Shown here piece by piece: positions 14,636 to 23,168 of a DNA stretch of 37,804 nucleotides (position 1 is the stretch's first letter; each line of letters starts with the position of its first letter). A program made the translations under genes and the position numbers. Source of the stretch: an uncultured Clostridia bacterium (lineage in GTDB: Bacteria > Bacillota > Clostridia > TANB77 > CAG-508); contig CALXFG010000019.1 in NCBI GenBank assembly GCA_944387505.1, positions 1 through 37,804 of the forward strand, in the 5' to 3' direction. The notes beneath the pieces were generated by a model that worked only from the letters and a program-made list of their open reading frames with translations, was not told where the DNA came from and ran no database searches.

Positions 14636-15250
14636 ATGCAAAAAAGAAAAAAACGATATATTATCATAATGATTATTTTAGTGTGTATTATATTTTTTAT
14701 GATAAATTTTATAAGATATGATTTTTTACAAGAAGATTTATTATTTTTTCAATTTTTAAGTTCTAGAAATCAATCCAAAGATATTTCTAATGTAAGAAAG
14801 CAAGTGGTAGAAAACGAAGAAACAAATATAAATGCAAAAACCATTTTTTTTGATGTACAGTATCAGAAAACAACAATAAAAGCATTAAATCTAACAGAAA
14901 CACTAGATAATAAAACATTAGTATATGAAAAAATAGCACCAGGGACAAGTGGTGAATTTGAAATTGTATTAAATGCTAACCAGAATATGAATTATAAAAT
15001 TGCATTTGAAAGTGAAAATGAAAAACCAACTAATTTACAATTTTATACGACAAATGAGGAAAAGAGATATGCCACTTTAGAAAATTTAGGAGAAATATTA
15101 ACAGGTAAAATTATAAGAAATGAAGAAAAAATAATACCTGTTTATTGGGAATGGAAATATGAAACAACTCAAGGGCAGAATAAGCAAGATACATTAGAAG
15201 CAAAGAAAATTAGAGAATATCATTTTTTGATATATGTACAAGGGTATTAG
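14636..15250 (+). CDS. TasA/camelysin-like surface protein paralogue, 204 aa
   Basis: This is a paralogue of the 13206 protein. An N-terminal membrane segment (about residues 8-25) lies in a basic context (MQKRKKRYIIIMIILVCIIF). The later IAPGTSGEFEIVLNANQNMN and IIPVYWEWKYETTQ align with the neighbour's VAPGTSGSFNIIVD and ITINWEWQYQT. Unlike the neighbour it lacks the SKY...GTGTAEIA segment right after the membrane helix and has a 50-residue polar linker instead, so it may stay membrane-bound as an anchor or assembly partner. The ribosome binding site is weak (ATAGGTG overlapping the previous stop), suggesting translational coupling to the 14067 gene. Confidence 0.65.
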   Translation: MQKRKKRYIIIMIILVCIIFFMINFIRYDFLQEDLLFFQFLSSRNQSKDISNVRKQVVENEETNINAKTIFFDVQYQKTTIKALNLTETLDNKTLVYEKIAPGTSGEFEIVLNANQNMNYKIAFESENEKPTNLQFYTTNEEKRYATLENLGEILTGKIIRNEEKIIPVYWEWKYETTQGQNKQDTLEAKKIREYHFLIYVQGY

Positions 15251-15443
15251 TTTTTGTTCAGTGTCCAGTTCCTCGAAGGTATATATATTATATTTTTCGC
15301 TATCCCAACACTTTACATACTCTAACAAAATCAGCTCCCACGGGACTGTCGCTGATTTAATAAGAGTATGTAGCGTGTCGGTACCCACGAAACTCGCTTA
15401 AAATATAATATATACCTTCGAGGAATTGGACACTGAACAAAAA
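15251..15443. repeat. long intergenic hairpin (copy C)
   Basis: Arms of about 45 nt (15251-15295 with 15400-15443) pair nearly perfectly apart from one 2-nt slip. Landmarks are GTTCAGTGTCCAGTTCCTCG on the left and CGAGGAATTGGACACTGAAC on the right, with one G:T. Inside are nested stems ACATACTCT/AGAGTATGT and AAATCAGC/GCTGATTT. The element follows the surface-protein cluster directly and may also end its transcript. Confidence 0.8.
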
Positions 15444-15525
15444 TGGATATTTGATAAGTATTCTAATAAAATCTATCAAAATACTTGTAAAAGAGAAAGA
15501 AAAATTATATAATATACATGTATAT

Positions 15526-15600
15526 TGGGGTATCGCCAAGCGGTAAGGCATCGGACTCTGACTCCGACATTCCTGTGTTCGAATCACAGTACCCCAGCCA
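15526..15600 (+). tRNA. tRNA-Gln (CTG)
   Basis: Acceptor TGGGGTA pairs perfectly with TACCCCA. The anticodon stem is TCGGA/TCCGA, loop CTCTGAC (anticodon CTG). The T arm is CTGTG-TTCGAAT-CACAG, discriminator G, and CCA is encoded at 15598-15600. It is the second Gln isoacceptor of the window; no duplicated 3' end is seen here. Confidence 0.96.
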
Positions 15601-15604
15601 TTTT

Positions 15605-15640
15605 GCAACTAGTTTATTTGACTAGTTGCTTTGTTTTGTT
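15605..15640 (+). terminator. terminator after tRNA-Gln (CTG)
   Basis: GCAACTAGT (15605-15613) pairs with ACTAGTTGC (15621-15629), followed by TTTGTTTTGTT. Confidence 0.85.
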
Positions 15641-15734
15641 AAACAACAATAAAGATATAGAAATGGATTTTGAGGGTAAAATGTGTTATAATATATATAG
15701 CACCAAGAGGTTTAAATAAGAAAGGAGAATAAAA

Positions 15735-15950
15735 ATGATCTATTTTTATTGTAGTGAGGCAATAGTGGAAGGCGTATCCATACGGTTCGATGGAGTAGTG
15801 GAACTCGAAAGAGAGATACAATCTGCTGAAAATGCAATGAATGTGCTTGCATATGTGAAGAAAAATGCCATAGAGGAAATCAGAAAAAAAATTCCTGACA
15901 TTTCTCTTAATGAGGATCAAATAATTCTTTTGGCATTCAATCCGTTGTAG
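15735..15950 (+). CDS. small hypothetical protein, 71 aa
   Basis: I do not recognise this protein. It has AAAGGAG 9 nt before the ATG and a clear terminator after it, so it is probably a real monocistronic gene. The sequence is soluble and acidic, with a strand-like start (MIYFYCSEAIVEG), a long amphipathic helix (about residues 22-52, ELEREIQSAENAMNVLAYVK) and a short C-terminal part (LNEDQIILLAFNPL). This is a two-element alpha/beta layout of unknown role. GC content is slightly higher than in neighbouring genes. Confidence 0.6.
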   Translation: MIYFYCSEAIVEGVSIRFDGVVELEREIQSAENAMNVLAYVKKNAIEEIRKKIPDISLNEDQIILLAFNPL

Positions 15951-15962
15951 AATCGGGAGTTT

Positions 15963-15997
15963 CCTAGATAACATTGTTATCTAGGATTTCTCTTTTT
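15963..15997 (+). terminator. terminator after the 71-aa gene
   Basis: CCTAGATAA (15963-15971) pairs with TTATCTAGG (15977-15985), then ATTTCTCTTTTT. Confidence 0.85.
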
Positions 15998-16043
15998 ATG
16001 TATAAAACATGTTCGATTTGGTATGGTGAAGTAACAAAGTGTG

Positions 16044-16104
16044 GAAAACTATTTTGATTTTTCAGAATAGTTTTCTTTACTTTTTGGTAAAATTAGGATA
16101 TAAT
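16044..16104 (+). promoter_or_regulatory. lysS promoter with upstream hairpin
   Basis: GAAAACTATT (16044-16053) and AATAGTTTTC (16066-16075) form a 10-bp inverted repeat directly before the promoter TTTACT (16076-16081), 17 bp, TATAAT (16099-16104). The repeat may be a leftover terminator or an operator. Confidence 0.55.
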
Positions 16105-16139
16105 GTAACAAGTTAACAAGATAAAAAGGAGAGATAGAT

Positions 16140-17651
16140 ATGCAAGAAAACAAAAATAAAGCAAATGAAAATCAAACAGAAGAATTAGATGTAAACCATC
16201 TAATGCAAATCAGAAGAGACAAGTTAGAAGAATTACAAGCACAAGGAAAAAATCCATTTGAAATCACAAAATTTAATAGAACCAATACAGCAGGAGAAAT
16301 CAAAGCAAATTATGATAAGTTTGAACAAAAAGATGTAACGGTTGCAGGAAGAATTATAGCAAAAAGAATTATGGGGAAAGCATCATTTTGTACCATTCAA
16401 GATAGTGATGAAAAAATCCAAAGCTATGTTAGTATCAATGATTTAGGAGAAGAAAGCTATAAAGCATTTAAAACATTTGATATTGGAGATATTATTGGAA
16501 TAACAGGTTTTGTATTCAAAACAAGAACAGAAGAAATCTCTGTACATGCAAAAGAAGTGACATTACTTACAAAATCTTTAAGACCATTACCAGAAAAATT
16601 TCATGGATTAAAAGATATGGATTTAAGATATCGTCAAAGATATGTTGACTTAATTATGAATCCAGAAGTAAAAGAAACATTTATCTTAAGAAGTAAAATT
16701 ATAAAAGAAATTAGAAAATTTATGGATGAACATGGCTATATGGAAGTAGAAACACCAATGCTTACAACAGTAGCAACAGGAGACGCTGCAAGACCATTTA
16801 TCACACATCATAATACATTAGATTTACAAATGTATTTAAGAATTGCACCAGAATTAAATCTAAAAAGATTAATTGTTGGTGGATTTGATAAGGTGTTTGA
16901 AATTGGTAAAAACTTTAGAAATGAAGGAATGGATATTAAACACAATCCAGAATTCACAAATATGGAATTTTACTCTGCTTATGAAGACTATCATGATATG
17001 ATGAATATAGCAGAACAATTAATTTCAACTGTTGCCCAAAATGTATTAGGAACAACAAACATCACATATCAGGGACAAGAAATTAATTTAGCTCCAGGTT
17101 GGAAGAAAATTACCATGATCGATGCCATAAAAGAAGTAACAGGTATTGATTTTAATACAATCAATACAGATGAAGAAGCGCAAGCTTTAGCTAAAGAAAA
17201 AGGTGTTGAATATGAAGAAATCAAAAATACAAGAGGTCATATTATCAATGAATTTTTCGAAACATTTGTAGAAGAAACCCTAATACAACCAACATTTATC
17301 ATGGATTATCCAGTAGAGGTATCACCACTTACAAAAAGAAAGAAAGAAGATCCAAGATTAGTTGAAAGATTTGAATTATTTATTGGTGGAAGAGAATATG
17401 GAAATGCTTATTCAGAATTAAATGATCCAATTGACCAATATGAAAGATTTCTAAAGCAAGTAGAAGCAAAAGAAAAAGGTGATGAAGAAGCAGGCGGAAT
17501 GGATGAAGATTTCGTAAATGCACTAGAGATTGGATTACCACCAACAGGCGGAATGGGAATTGGCTTAGATAGGTTAATTATGTTATTAACAGATTCTGCA
17601 TCTATAAGAGATGTATTGTTTTTCCCAACAATGAAACCAATGTCCCATTAA
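16140..17651 (+). CDS. lysS: lysine--tRNA ligase, class II
   Basis: This enzyme charges tRNA-Lys. An N-terminal OB-fold anticodon-binding domain (about residues 60-150) includes [18 protein letters not shown]. The class II catalytic core follows, with motif 2 ([20 protein letters not shown]) and motif 3 ([11 protein letters not shown]). The segment [11 protein letters not shown] is typical of LysS. At 503 aa it is the usual length. A ribosome binding site AAAGGAGAG precedes the ATG. The last codons (ATGTCCCATTAA) form the left arm of a TGTCCC-type hairpin, so its stop codon lies inside its own terminator-like element. Confidence 0.97.
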   Translation: MQENKNKANENQTEELDVNHLMQIRRDKLEELQAQGKNPFEITKFNRTNTAGEIKANYDKFEQKDVTVAGRIIAKRIMGKASFCTIQDSDEKIQSYVSINDLGEESYKAFKTFDIGDIIGITGFVFKTRTEEISVHAKEVTLLTKSLRPLPEKFHGLKDMDLRYRQRYVDLIMNPEVKETFILRSKIIKEIRKFMDEHGYMEVETPMLTTVATGDAARPFITHHNTLDLQMYLRIAPELNLKRLIVGGFDKVFEIGKNFRNEGMDIKHNPEFTNMEFYSAYEDYHDMMNIAEQLISTVAQNVLGTTNITYQGQEINLAPGWKKITMIDAIKEVTGIDFNTINTDEEAQALAKEKGVEYEEIKNTRGHIINEFFETFVEETLIQPTFIMDYPVEVSPLTKRKKEDPRLVERFELFIGGREYGNAYSELNDPIDQYERFLKQVEAKEKGDEEAGGMDEDFVNALEIGLPPTGGMGIGLDRLIMLLTDSASIRDVLFFPTMKPMSH

Positions 17652-17705
17652 GTTCGTTTGTCAATGGGACATTTGTCCCGTTGAGATCGTTTTTCTGTGG
17701 GACAC
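17641..17705 (+). terminator. tandem pair of TGTCCC-type hairpins after lysS
   Basis: Copy one: TGTCCCATT (17641-17649) with AATGGGACA (17663-17671). Copy two: TGTCCCG (17674-17680) with TGTGGGACA (17696-17704). The loops AAGTTCGTTT and TTGAGATCGTTT follow the family pattern. The first overlaps the lysS stop codon. T-tracts are short, so termination may be weak. Confidence 0.6.
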
Positions 17706-17738
17706 ATACATATGGCATCAAAAAGTGAAGTAGTTTTT

Positions 17739-17999
17739 CTACTCCACTTTTTCTTTCATAGGACTACTTTTTCGTAATGCGATGAACAATAATATGATGG
17801 CAATTCCCATAATGATATGGGATAATCCTGCTATTCCTGAAATTGCATGAGAGGCACTGTTTGAAAGATCTAGGGCAAGCACTTGTGTAATTCCTCTTAC
17901 TAAAAACATGATAGTCATAAAAGGTAGTCCAATATTATAAAGTTTAAGAAAATAGTTAAAAGTTTTTTGTTTACTTAATTCATATATTTTTTCATACAT
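17739..17999 (-). CDS. small membrane protein, 86 aa
   Basis: I do not recognise this protein. The start at 17999 (MYEKIYELSKQ) is chosen because GAAAGGA lies 6-8 nt upstream; ATGs at 18017 and 18014 overlap that site. Two membrane segments are visible at about residues 20-42 (NIGLPFMTIMFLVRGITQVL) and 52-72 (SGIAGLSHIIMGIAIILLF), with a basic C-terminus. It is convergent with lysS and stands alone. Confidence 0.6.
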   Translation of the reverse strand: MYEKIYELSKQKTFNYFLKLYNIGLPFMTIMFLVRGITQVLALDLSNSASHAISGIAGLSHIIMGIAIILLFIALRKSSPMKEKVE

Positions 18000-18275
18000 T
18001 TTTTTTCCTTTCATCATTATTTTACAAAATAAAAGTTTTTCTTAATCTTATATTAAAATATATAATGATAAAAGTCAATGCTTGTTTCATATAAGAAATA
18101 TTAGCAACATTAATAGCAAAATTTTTGCATGCAAACTAATTTTTAGAGATGTTTTTTCTTTTTTTATATAATTATTAATCAAGAACTGGAAGATTTTACT
18201 ATAAATCATTGAAGTTTTTTTATAATATGATATAATAAAACAGTATGATAAATAAAAGATAAAAAAGGAGAAAAT
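18000..18275. promoter_or_regulatory. intergenic region with promoter for the 18276 gene
   Basis: TTGAAG (18209-18214), a 16-bp spacer and TATAAT (18231-18236) form a likely promoter. AAAGGAG precedes the ATG. The rest of the region is very AT-rich, with no gene or strong repeat. Confidence 0.5.
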
Positions 18276-19553
18276 ATGAAATCATACAAAGGGACAATTG
18301 CAGAATGTTGGTTACCAACTTTTGAAAATGTGTCAAGAGAATTTATTACGCAAACATTATATAAAATATTATTTAGTGAAGAATTACCTAATTCTAGATT
18401 TGCATTTATGGAAGATGAAGCAATTGCTTTTATAGAAAAAGTTTTAAGTGATTATAGTCAAAAATATGATTTTTACCAAAAAGAATCACAAAAGATATTG
18501 CAAACACTAAAACAAAAAAATGAAAATGCAAAACTTCCTGTAATGATAGTAAATAATTATAGACAATTTTTTGAATTATTAAGGCAGTTTTATGAAAAGG
18601 ATATTGAGTTATATTTTTTAAGAAGTGAAATGTCTGGACTTCAAAGGTATGAGAAAGATAATTGTTTTGAACTAATTTGGCTAAGAGCGACACCAGATGA
18701 TTTTCATCATCCAGAAGAATTTTTAAGGAAACAAGTAGAGATGATAAACGATAACACTTTTGAAAAATATGATAAAGAAACTTGTTTAGGAAAAATGTCT
18801 TTTTTGGATAACCATATACTTTGCGTAAAAAATGGTATAGCAAGACCCTGGGACGAAAATTCAAGAGAAATTGAAATCACAATTTACGATAAAAAATATT
18901 ATGATAATAAAGAGCTATTTGATAGACCTCATTATACACTTCCTGTGATAAGATATGGGATTTTCGAAGAAAATGGAAATAAAGTATGTTCTATTGGCTC
19001 AATACAAGATAAAATGGATAGTTATGAAAAAAACAATTTGGGTAAAAAAGTAGAAAGAGCAAAATATAGAGTGAATGCAGGAGTACCAGAGGAAGATACA
19101 TATAAAGTTGAACCAAAGATGCTATTGTCATTAAGCATTTTTATAAATATGTTACATAAAGAAGGAATCAATGAAATCGAAGTTCCAAGTTTATATGTCC
19201 TTGATTATGATTATCATATTAGAAGAAATTCACAAATCTTATCAACGTTTAAAGAGAAATGGACGGAAGAAGAGATAAAAGAACATCCAGAAAAATATAA
19301 AAAAGCAAAAGATTATTTTGAAAGAACATATAAAAAAGAGGATTTGATAAGCGAAATAAAGACGGAACGATTGTTACGTATTTTTAAAAGATTACTTCAC
19401 CATTATCCGAATGGTCATATATTTAGTTATCCAGGAGATGCAGATAGCTTTATGCATTTAAGAATACCAAGTGTAGAAAGTGAAGAGGATATAAATGGTA
19501 AGATTTTTAAAGAATTGTATAAATTACAAGAACGACCAGAGGAAGAAAGATAG
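18276..19553 (+). CDS. hypothetical protein, 425 aa
   Basis: I do not recognise this protein. It has a good ribosome binding site (AAAGGAG) and promoter, and codon use like its neighbours. There is no signal peptide or membrane segment. It is rich in charged and aromatic residues and looks alpha/beta. Segments that may help a search are GTIAECWLPTFENVSREF near the start, FELIWLRATPDDFHHPEEF (about residues 132-150), PSLYVLDYDYHIRRN (about 305-320) and a basic C-terminal part, LLRIFKRLLHHYPNGHIFSY (about 365-385). The next gene is a site-2 protease 118 bp downstream, but no functional link is evident. Confidence 0.6.
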   Translation: MKSYKGTIAECWLPTFENVSREFITQTLYKILFSEELPNSRFAFMEDEAIAFIEKVLSDYSQKYDFYQKESQKILQTLKQKNENAKLPVMIVNNYRQFFELLRQFYEKDIELYFLRSEMSGLQRYEKDNCFELIWLRATPDDFHHPEEFLRKQVEMINDNTFEKYDKETCLGKMSFLDNHILCVKNGIARPWDENSREIEITIYDKKYYDNKELFDRPHYTLPVIRYGIFEENGNKVCSIGSIQDKMDSYEKNNLGKKVERAKYRVNAGVPEEDTYKVEPKMLLSLSIFINMLHKEGINEIEVPSLYVLDYDYHIRRNSQILSTFKEKWTEEEIKEHPEKYKKAKDYFERTYKKEDLISEIKTERLLRIFKRLLHHYPNGHIFSYPGDADSFMHLRIPSVESEEDINGKIFKELYKLQERPEEER

Positions 19554-19671
19554 ATTGCATATGCTAAGGGAATAGACTTGATGAAAACATATCAAGTTAT
19601 GTGTCAGTCATAAAACAAGTGCCAGAAGGAAATGATTAAATAAATTCTAAAAGGGGAAGATAGGAGTATTT

Positions 19672-20412
19672 ATGTTTAATTTTTCATTTGATAGAAGAAT
19701 CATATATATTATATTAGGAATCATGGTATTATCTATGGTTGTACAATATTTAGCAAATCCAGGAATGTTATTTTCACTATTAATTAGTGTACCAGGTGTA
19801 TTAATTGCCATTACATTTCATGAATTTGCCCATGCCTTTGTAGCAGACAGATTAGGAGATGATACAGCAAGAAGAGAAGGAAGGTTAAGTCTAAATCCAT
19901 TAGACCATTTAGACCCAATTGGAACAGTATTATTACTATTTGCAGGATTTGGTTGGGGAAAACCAGTTCATGTAAATCCAAGAAATTATACAAGAAAAAT
20001 GTCTATGGAAAAAGGAGAAGCACTAGTTTCTATTGCAGGACCAGTTATGAACTTTTTGCTTGCCATTATTTTTGCTATTGTATATTATGGAATTTATAAA
20101 TTAGCAGGTCTTTCATTTGTAAATTCTAAAATGGGAATAATTATCATGTTATTAATTCATTCAACCATATCTATCAATGTTGGATTAGGATTATTTAACT
20201 TAATTCCATTACCACCATTAGATGGTTCAAAAGTGATTATGCCATTTTTACCATTCAATGCAAAACAATGGTTTATTAATAATGAACAAATCTTTTATAT
20301 TGTATTTGTTGTATTATGGATAACAGGATTAACATCTTATATTATTTCTCCAGGAATTCAAGCAGTAAGTAGTTGGATATCTAACTTAGCGATGCTTATT
20401 TGGGGATTATAA
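19672..20412 (+). CDS. site-2 protease (M50) family membrane metalloprotease
   Basis: This is an intramembrane zinc metalloprotease of the compact M50 type, lacking a PDZ domain. The zinc motif HEFAH is at residues 50-54, in a membrane helix. The LNPLDHLDPIGT segment (about 73-84) and the third metal-ligand motif NLIPLPPLDGSKV are both intact. There are about six hydrophobic segments in 246 aa. Compact S2P homologues of this kind are widespread in Firmicutes and their substrates are mostly unknown. GGGGAAGATAGGAG-like bases precede the ATG. Confidence 0.93.
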   Translation: MFNFSFDRRIIYIILGIMVLSMVVQYLANPGMLFSLLISVPGVLIAITFHEFAHAFVADRLGDDTARREGRLSLNPLDHLDPIGTVLLLFAGFGWGKPVHVNPRNYTRKMSMEKGEALVSIAGPVMNFLLAIIFAIVYYGIYKLAGLSFVNSKMGIIIMLLIHSTISINVGLGLFNLIPLPPLDGSKVIMPFLPFNAKQWFINNEQIFYIVFVVLWITGLTSYIISPGIQAVSSWISNLAMLIWGL

Positions 20413-20433
20413 GTTTATGTATAGGAAACATAA

Positions 20434-20478
20434 AAGAGGAAGAAAGCTAGAAATTAAATCTCAGCAATCTTCCTTTTT
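20434..20478 (+). terminator. terminator after the site-2 protease gene
   Basis: AAGAGGAAGA (20434-20443) pairs with TCTTCCTTTT (20468-20477) with one G:T, followed by more T. An inner AGCT/AGCA pairing is partial. Confidence 0.65.
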
Positions 20479-20548
20479 AGTTGAAACGGAAAAATAGAAA
20501 AAATTATTCTAAAATGAGATGTATCTATTAATAAAGTACGTAGTAATC

Positions 20549-20577
20549 TTTACTATTTTTACGATAAATGATATAAT
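20549..20577 (+). promoter_or_regulatory. tsaD promoter
   Basis: TTTACT (20549-20554), 17 bp, TATAAT (20572-20577), 69 bp before the start codon. Confidence 0.55.
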
Positions 20578-20645
20578 TAGCACGAAAATAAAAGGAAAAA
20601 TAGGAAGAGAAAAACAGAATTATTGATAAAATATTTGGAGGAAAC

Positions 20646-21632
20646 ATGAAAGATATTTACACATTAGGAATTGAATCAAGTTGTGACGAAACATCAGTAG
20701 CAGTTGTAAAAAATGGAAGAGAAGTATTATCAAATATCATTGATACACAAATACCAATCCATGAAAAATATGGAGGGGTTGTACCAGAAATAGCCTCTAG
20801 AAATCATATAGAAGCTATTTCAAGAGTAACCAAAAAAGCATTAGAAGAGGCAAAAATGACATTAGAACAAATAGATGCCGTTACACCTACATATGGACCA
20901 GGATTAGTTGGTGCTTTATTGGTTGGATTATCTTATGCAAAAGCATTAAGTTTTGCAATCAATAAACCATTTGTTGGAGTAAATCACATCCAAGGGCATA
21001 TTGCAGCCAATTATATAACCTATAAAGAACTAGAGCCACCATTTTTATGTGTGATGATGTCAGGTGGTAATACACAAATTATACATGTAAAAGATTATAC
21101 AGAATTTGAAGTATTAGGTAAGACAAGAGATGATGCTATTGGAGAAGCATTTGATAAAGTAGCAAGAGTTGTAGGATTGGGATATCCTGGAGGACCTAAA
21201 GTGGACAAATTAGCGCAAGAGGGAAAACCAATCATAAACTTACCAAAAACACATTTCGAAAATATGGATTTTAGTTTTAGCGGAATTAAAACAGCAGTCA
21301 TTAATTTACATCATAAAAATCCAGAAATCAACAAAGCAGATTTATGTGCAAGTTTTGAAAAAACAGTAACAGAAATATTAATCGAAAATGTAAAAAAAGC
21401 AATAAAATTAACAGGAATGAAAACGATTGCATTAGCAGGTGGCGTATCAGCCAATAGTTATATAAGAAAAGCCTTTATGGATTTAAAACAAGAAGGCATG
21501 AAAATATATATGCCAGACTTAACATTATGTACAGACAATGCTGCTATGATTGCGTCAGCTGGATATTATAATTATATACAAGGAAAAAGAGATGAATTAA
21601 ACTTAAATGCAATACCAAATCTAAAATTATAG
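20646..21632 (+). CDS. tsaD: tRNA N6-adenosine threonylcarbamoyltransferase TsaD
   Basis: TsaD transfers the threonylcarbamoyl group to A37 of ANN-decoding tRNAs, acting with TsaB, TsaE and the TsaC-type synthase. The ASKHA-fold signature [15 protein letters not shown] opens the protein. The metal-binding NHIQGH gives His114 and His118. [18 protein letters not shown] and [13 protein letters not shown] follow in order, and the final CTDNAAMIA supplies the last metal ligand. At 328 aa it is full length. TTGGAGG precedes the ATG. tsaB and tsaE are not in the window. MtaB at 968 acts on its product. Confidence 0.97.
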   Translation: MKDIYTLGIESSCDETSVAVVKNGREVLSNIIDTQIPIHEKYGGVVPEIASRNHIEAISRVTKKALEEAKMTLEQIDAVTPTYGPGLVGALLVGLSYAKALSFAINKPFVGVNHIQGHIAANYITYKELEPPFLCVMMSGGNTQIIHVKDYTEFEVLGKTRDDAIGEAFDKVARVVGLGYPGGPKVDKLAQEGKPIINLPKTHFENMDFSFSGIKTAVINLHHKNPEINKADLCASFEKTVTEILIENVKKAIKLTGMKTIALAGGVSANSYIRKAFMDLKQEGMKIYMPDLTLCTDNAAMIASAGYYNYIQGKRDELNLNAIPNLKL

Positions 21633-21733
21633 GAATTTTACTTTTATTTTCATGTAAATGAGAAACGAATAAAATTTGATAAAAGCAGACTTTCCTATAA
21701 AATAAAAGATATGATAAGAAATGGAGAAAATAA

Positions 21734-22441
21734 ATGGCAATATATACAATAGGAGACCTTCATTTATCCTTTAATGAAGATAAGCCAATGAGCGTCTTTG
21801 GAGAAAATTGGGAGGGATATGAAGAAAAAATAAAAGAAAATTGGATAAACCTGGTAACAGAAAATGATTTGGTCATATTACCAGGAGATTTTTCATGGTC
21901 AATGTATTTAAAAGATACATATAAAGATTTTGAATATCTAAATTCTCTACCAGGTAAAAAGCTATTATTAAAAGGCAATCATGATTATTGGTGGTCTACA
22001 GTCAATAGTATGAGAAACTATATAAAAGAAAATGACTTTAAGGATATTGACTTTATATATAATAATGCATATGAATTTGAAAATAAAATCATAGTAGGAA
22101 CAAGAGGCTGGTCTTTTGGGGAAGATGCAGAAAGCAAAAAAATGATTCAAAGAGAAGTGGCAAGATTAGAATTATCTATCAAAAGTGGAATAGAAAATTA
22201 TGGAGAAGACAAAGAAATTATTGCATTTTTACATTATCCACCAATTGTAAACCAAAATATACAAAACAATGAAATGAATGAATTTATTAAAATGCTGAAA
22301 AAGTATGACATAAAGAGATGTTACTATGGACATTTACATAGTATGGCCATAAAAGAAGCAGTGGAAGGAGAACATTTTGGGATTAATTTTCAATTGGTGA
22401 GCGCTGATGCTGTTCAGTTTAATTTAGTAAAAGTAGGATGA
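21734..22441 (+). CDS. calcineurin-like metallophosphoesterase, 235 aa
   Basis: This is a dinuclear-metal phosphoesterase. The motif order is IGDLHLSF (Asp, His), LPGDFSW (GD), KGNHDYWW (GNHD), HYPP and GHLHS near the C-terminus, which is a complete active site. The substrate is unknown; the LKGNHDYWWST and RGWSFGEDAE features fit the stand-alone predicted phosphohydrolase group of Firmicutes (COG1768-like). GGAGAAAATAA precedes the ATG. It lies between tsaD and a YqeG-type phosphatase and may share the tsaD transcript. Confidence 0.9.
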   Translation: MAIYTIGDLHLSFNEDKPMSVFGENWEGYEEKIKENWINLVTENDLVILPGDFSWSMYLKDTYKDFEYLNSLPGKKLLLKGNHDYWWSTVNSMRNYIKENDFKDIDFIYNNAYEFENKIIVGTRGWSFGEDAESKKMIQREVARLELSIKSGIENYGEDKEIIAFLHYPPIVNQNIQNNEMNEFIKMLKKYDIKRCYYGHLHSMAIKEAVEGEHFGINFQLVSADAVQFNLVKVG

Positions 22442-22443
22442 GT

Positions 22444-22490
22444 ATTTTGAGGAAAATTGGGGACTGACGAATCGGGAAATCCCTCAAAAT
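22444..22490 (+). repeat. hairpin between the phosphoesterase and YqeG genes
   Basis: ATTTTGAGG (22444-22452) pairs with CCTCAAAAT (22482-22490) around a GC-richer loop (ttggggactgacgaatcggg). There is no T-tract. The gggactgac wording resembles the gggac phrases of the 34877 palindrome. Confidence 0.5.
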
Positions 22491-22549
22491 TGTCTATTGA
22501 CAAAAAAATAAGGAATTGATAATATATACATATATAATGGGGGCGAAGT

Positions 22550-23053
22550 ATGAATATATATCCAGATGCATATTTTAAAAGAGTAGAAGATATAAATGTA
22601 GAATTTTTGAATAAGAATAAAATAAAAGCATTGTTATTGGATGTAGATAATACATTAGTAGACCATACAAAAAAAATGACAGAAAGTGTCATAAAATGGG
22701 CAAAAGAATTAAAAGGTCAAGGTGTAAAGCTTTATATATTATCCAATACAAATGATAAACAAAAAATTGAGAATATTGTAAAACAAATAGATATACCATA
22801 TCAGCTTTTTTCTATGAAACCATTAAAAAGAGGGTTTAAAAAAGCGCAAAAAGCATTAGGAGAAAAAAGCGAAAATATAGCAATTGTAGGTGATCAAATA
22901 TTTACAGATGTGATTGGTGGAAATAGATGCAATATGTATACGATATTAGTAGAGCCAATACAAGAAAAAGATTTTTGGTATACGGCATGGAAAAGACCTA
23001 TAGAGAATAAAATAAAAAATAAAATAAGAGTACAACCAAAAAATGTAAAATAA
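22550..23053 (+). CDS. YqeG-family HAD phosphatase
   Basis: This is a HAD-superfamily IIIA phosphatase of the YqeG type (167 aa). Motif I is LLLDVDNTLVDH (both Asp present), motif II LYILSNTND, motif III Lys in SMKPLKRGFKKA, and motif IV IVGDQIFTDVIGGNR. The N-terminus MNIYPDAYFKRVEDINVEFL is the family's usual opening. In Firmicutes it is often next to replication or late-competence genes; its physiological substrate is unsettled. GGGGGCGAAGT lies before the ATG, an unusual G-rich ribosome binding site. Confidence 0.92.
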   Translation: MNIYPDAYFKRVEDINVEFLNKNKIKALLLDVDNTLVDHTKKMTESVIKWAKELKGQGVKLYILSNTNDKQKIENIVKQIDIPYQLFSMKPLKRGFKKAQKALGEKSENIAIVGDQIFTDVIGGNRCNMYTILVEPIQEKDFWYTAWKRPIENKIKNKIRVQPKNVK

Positions 23054-23168
23054 ATTAAAACAAGAAACTATGAAATGATATAAACTACAATAAAACGAAA
23101 ATATGCAAATGAAAAAATAGAATGACAATATGAATTGAATATAGGAAAAAGGAAAAAAGGAGAATAGA

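Noticed and set aside
15194-15608. Minus-strand ORFs across the palindrome and tRNA-Gln(CTG)
   Set aside because: They run through a structured palindrome and a tRNA gene and show no protein-like composition or ribosome binding site.
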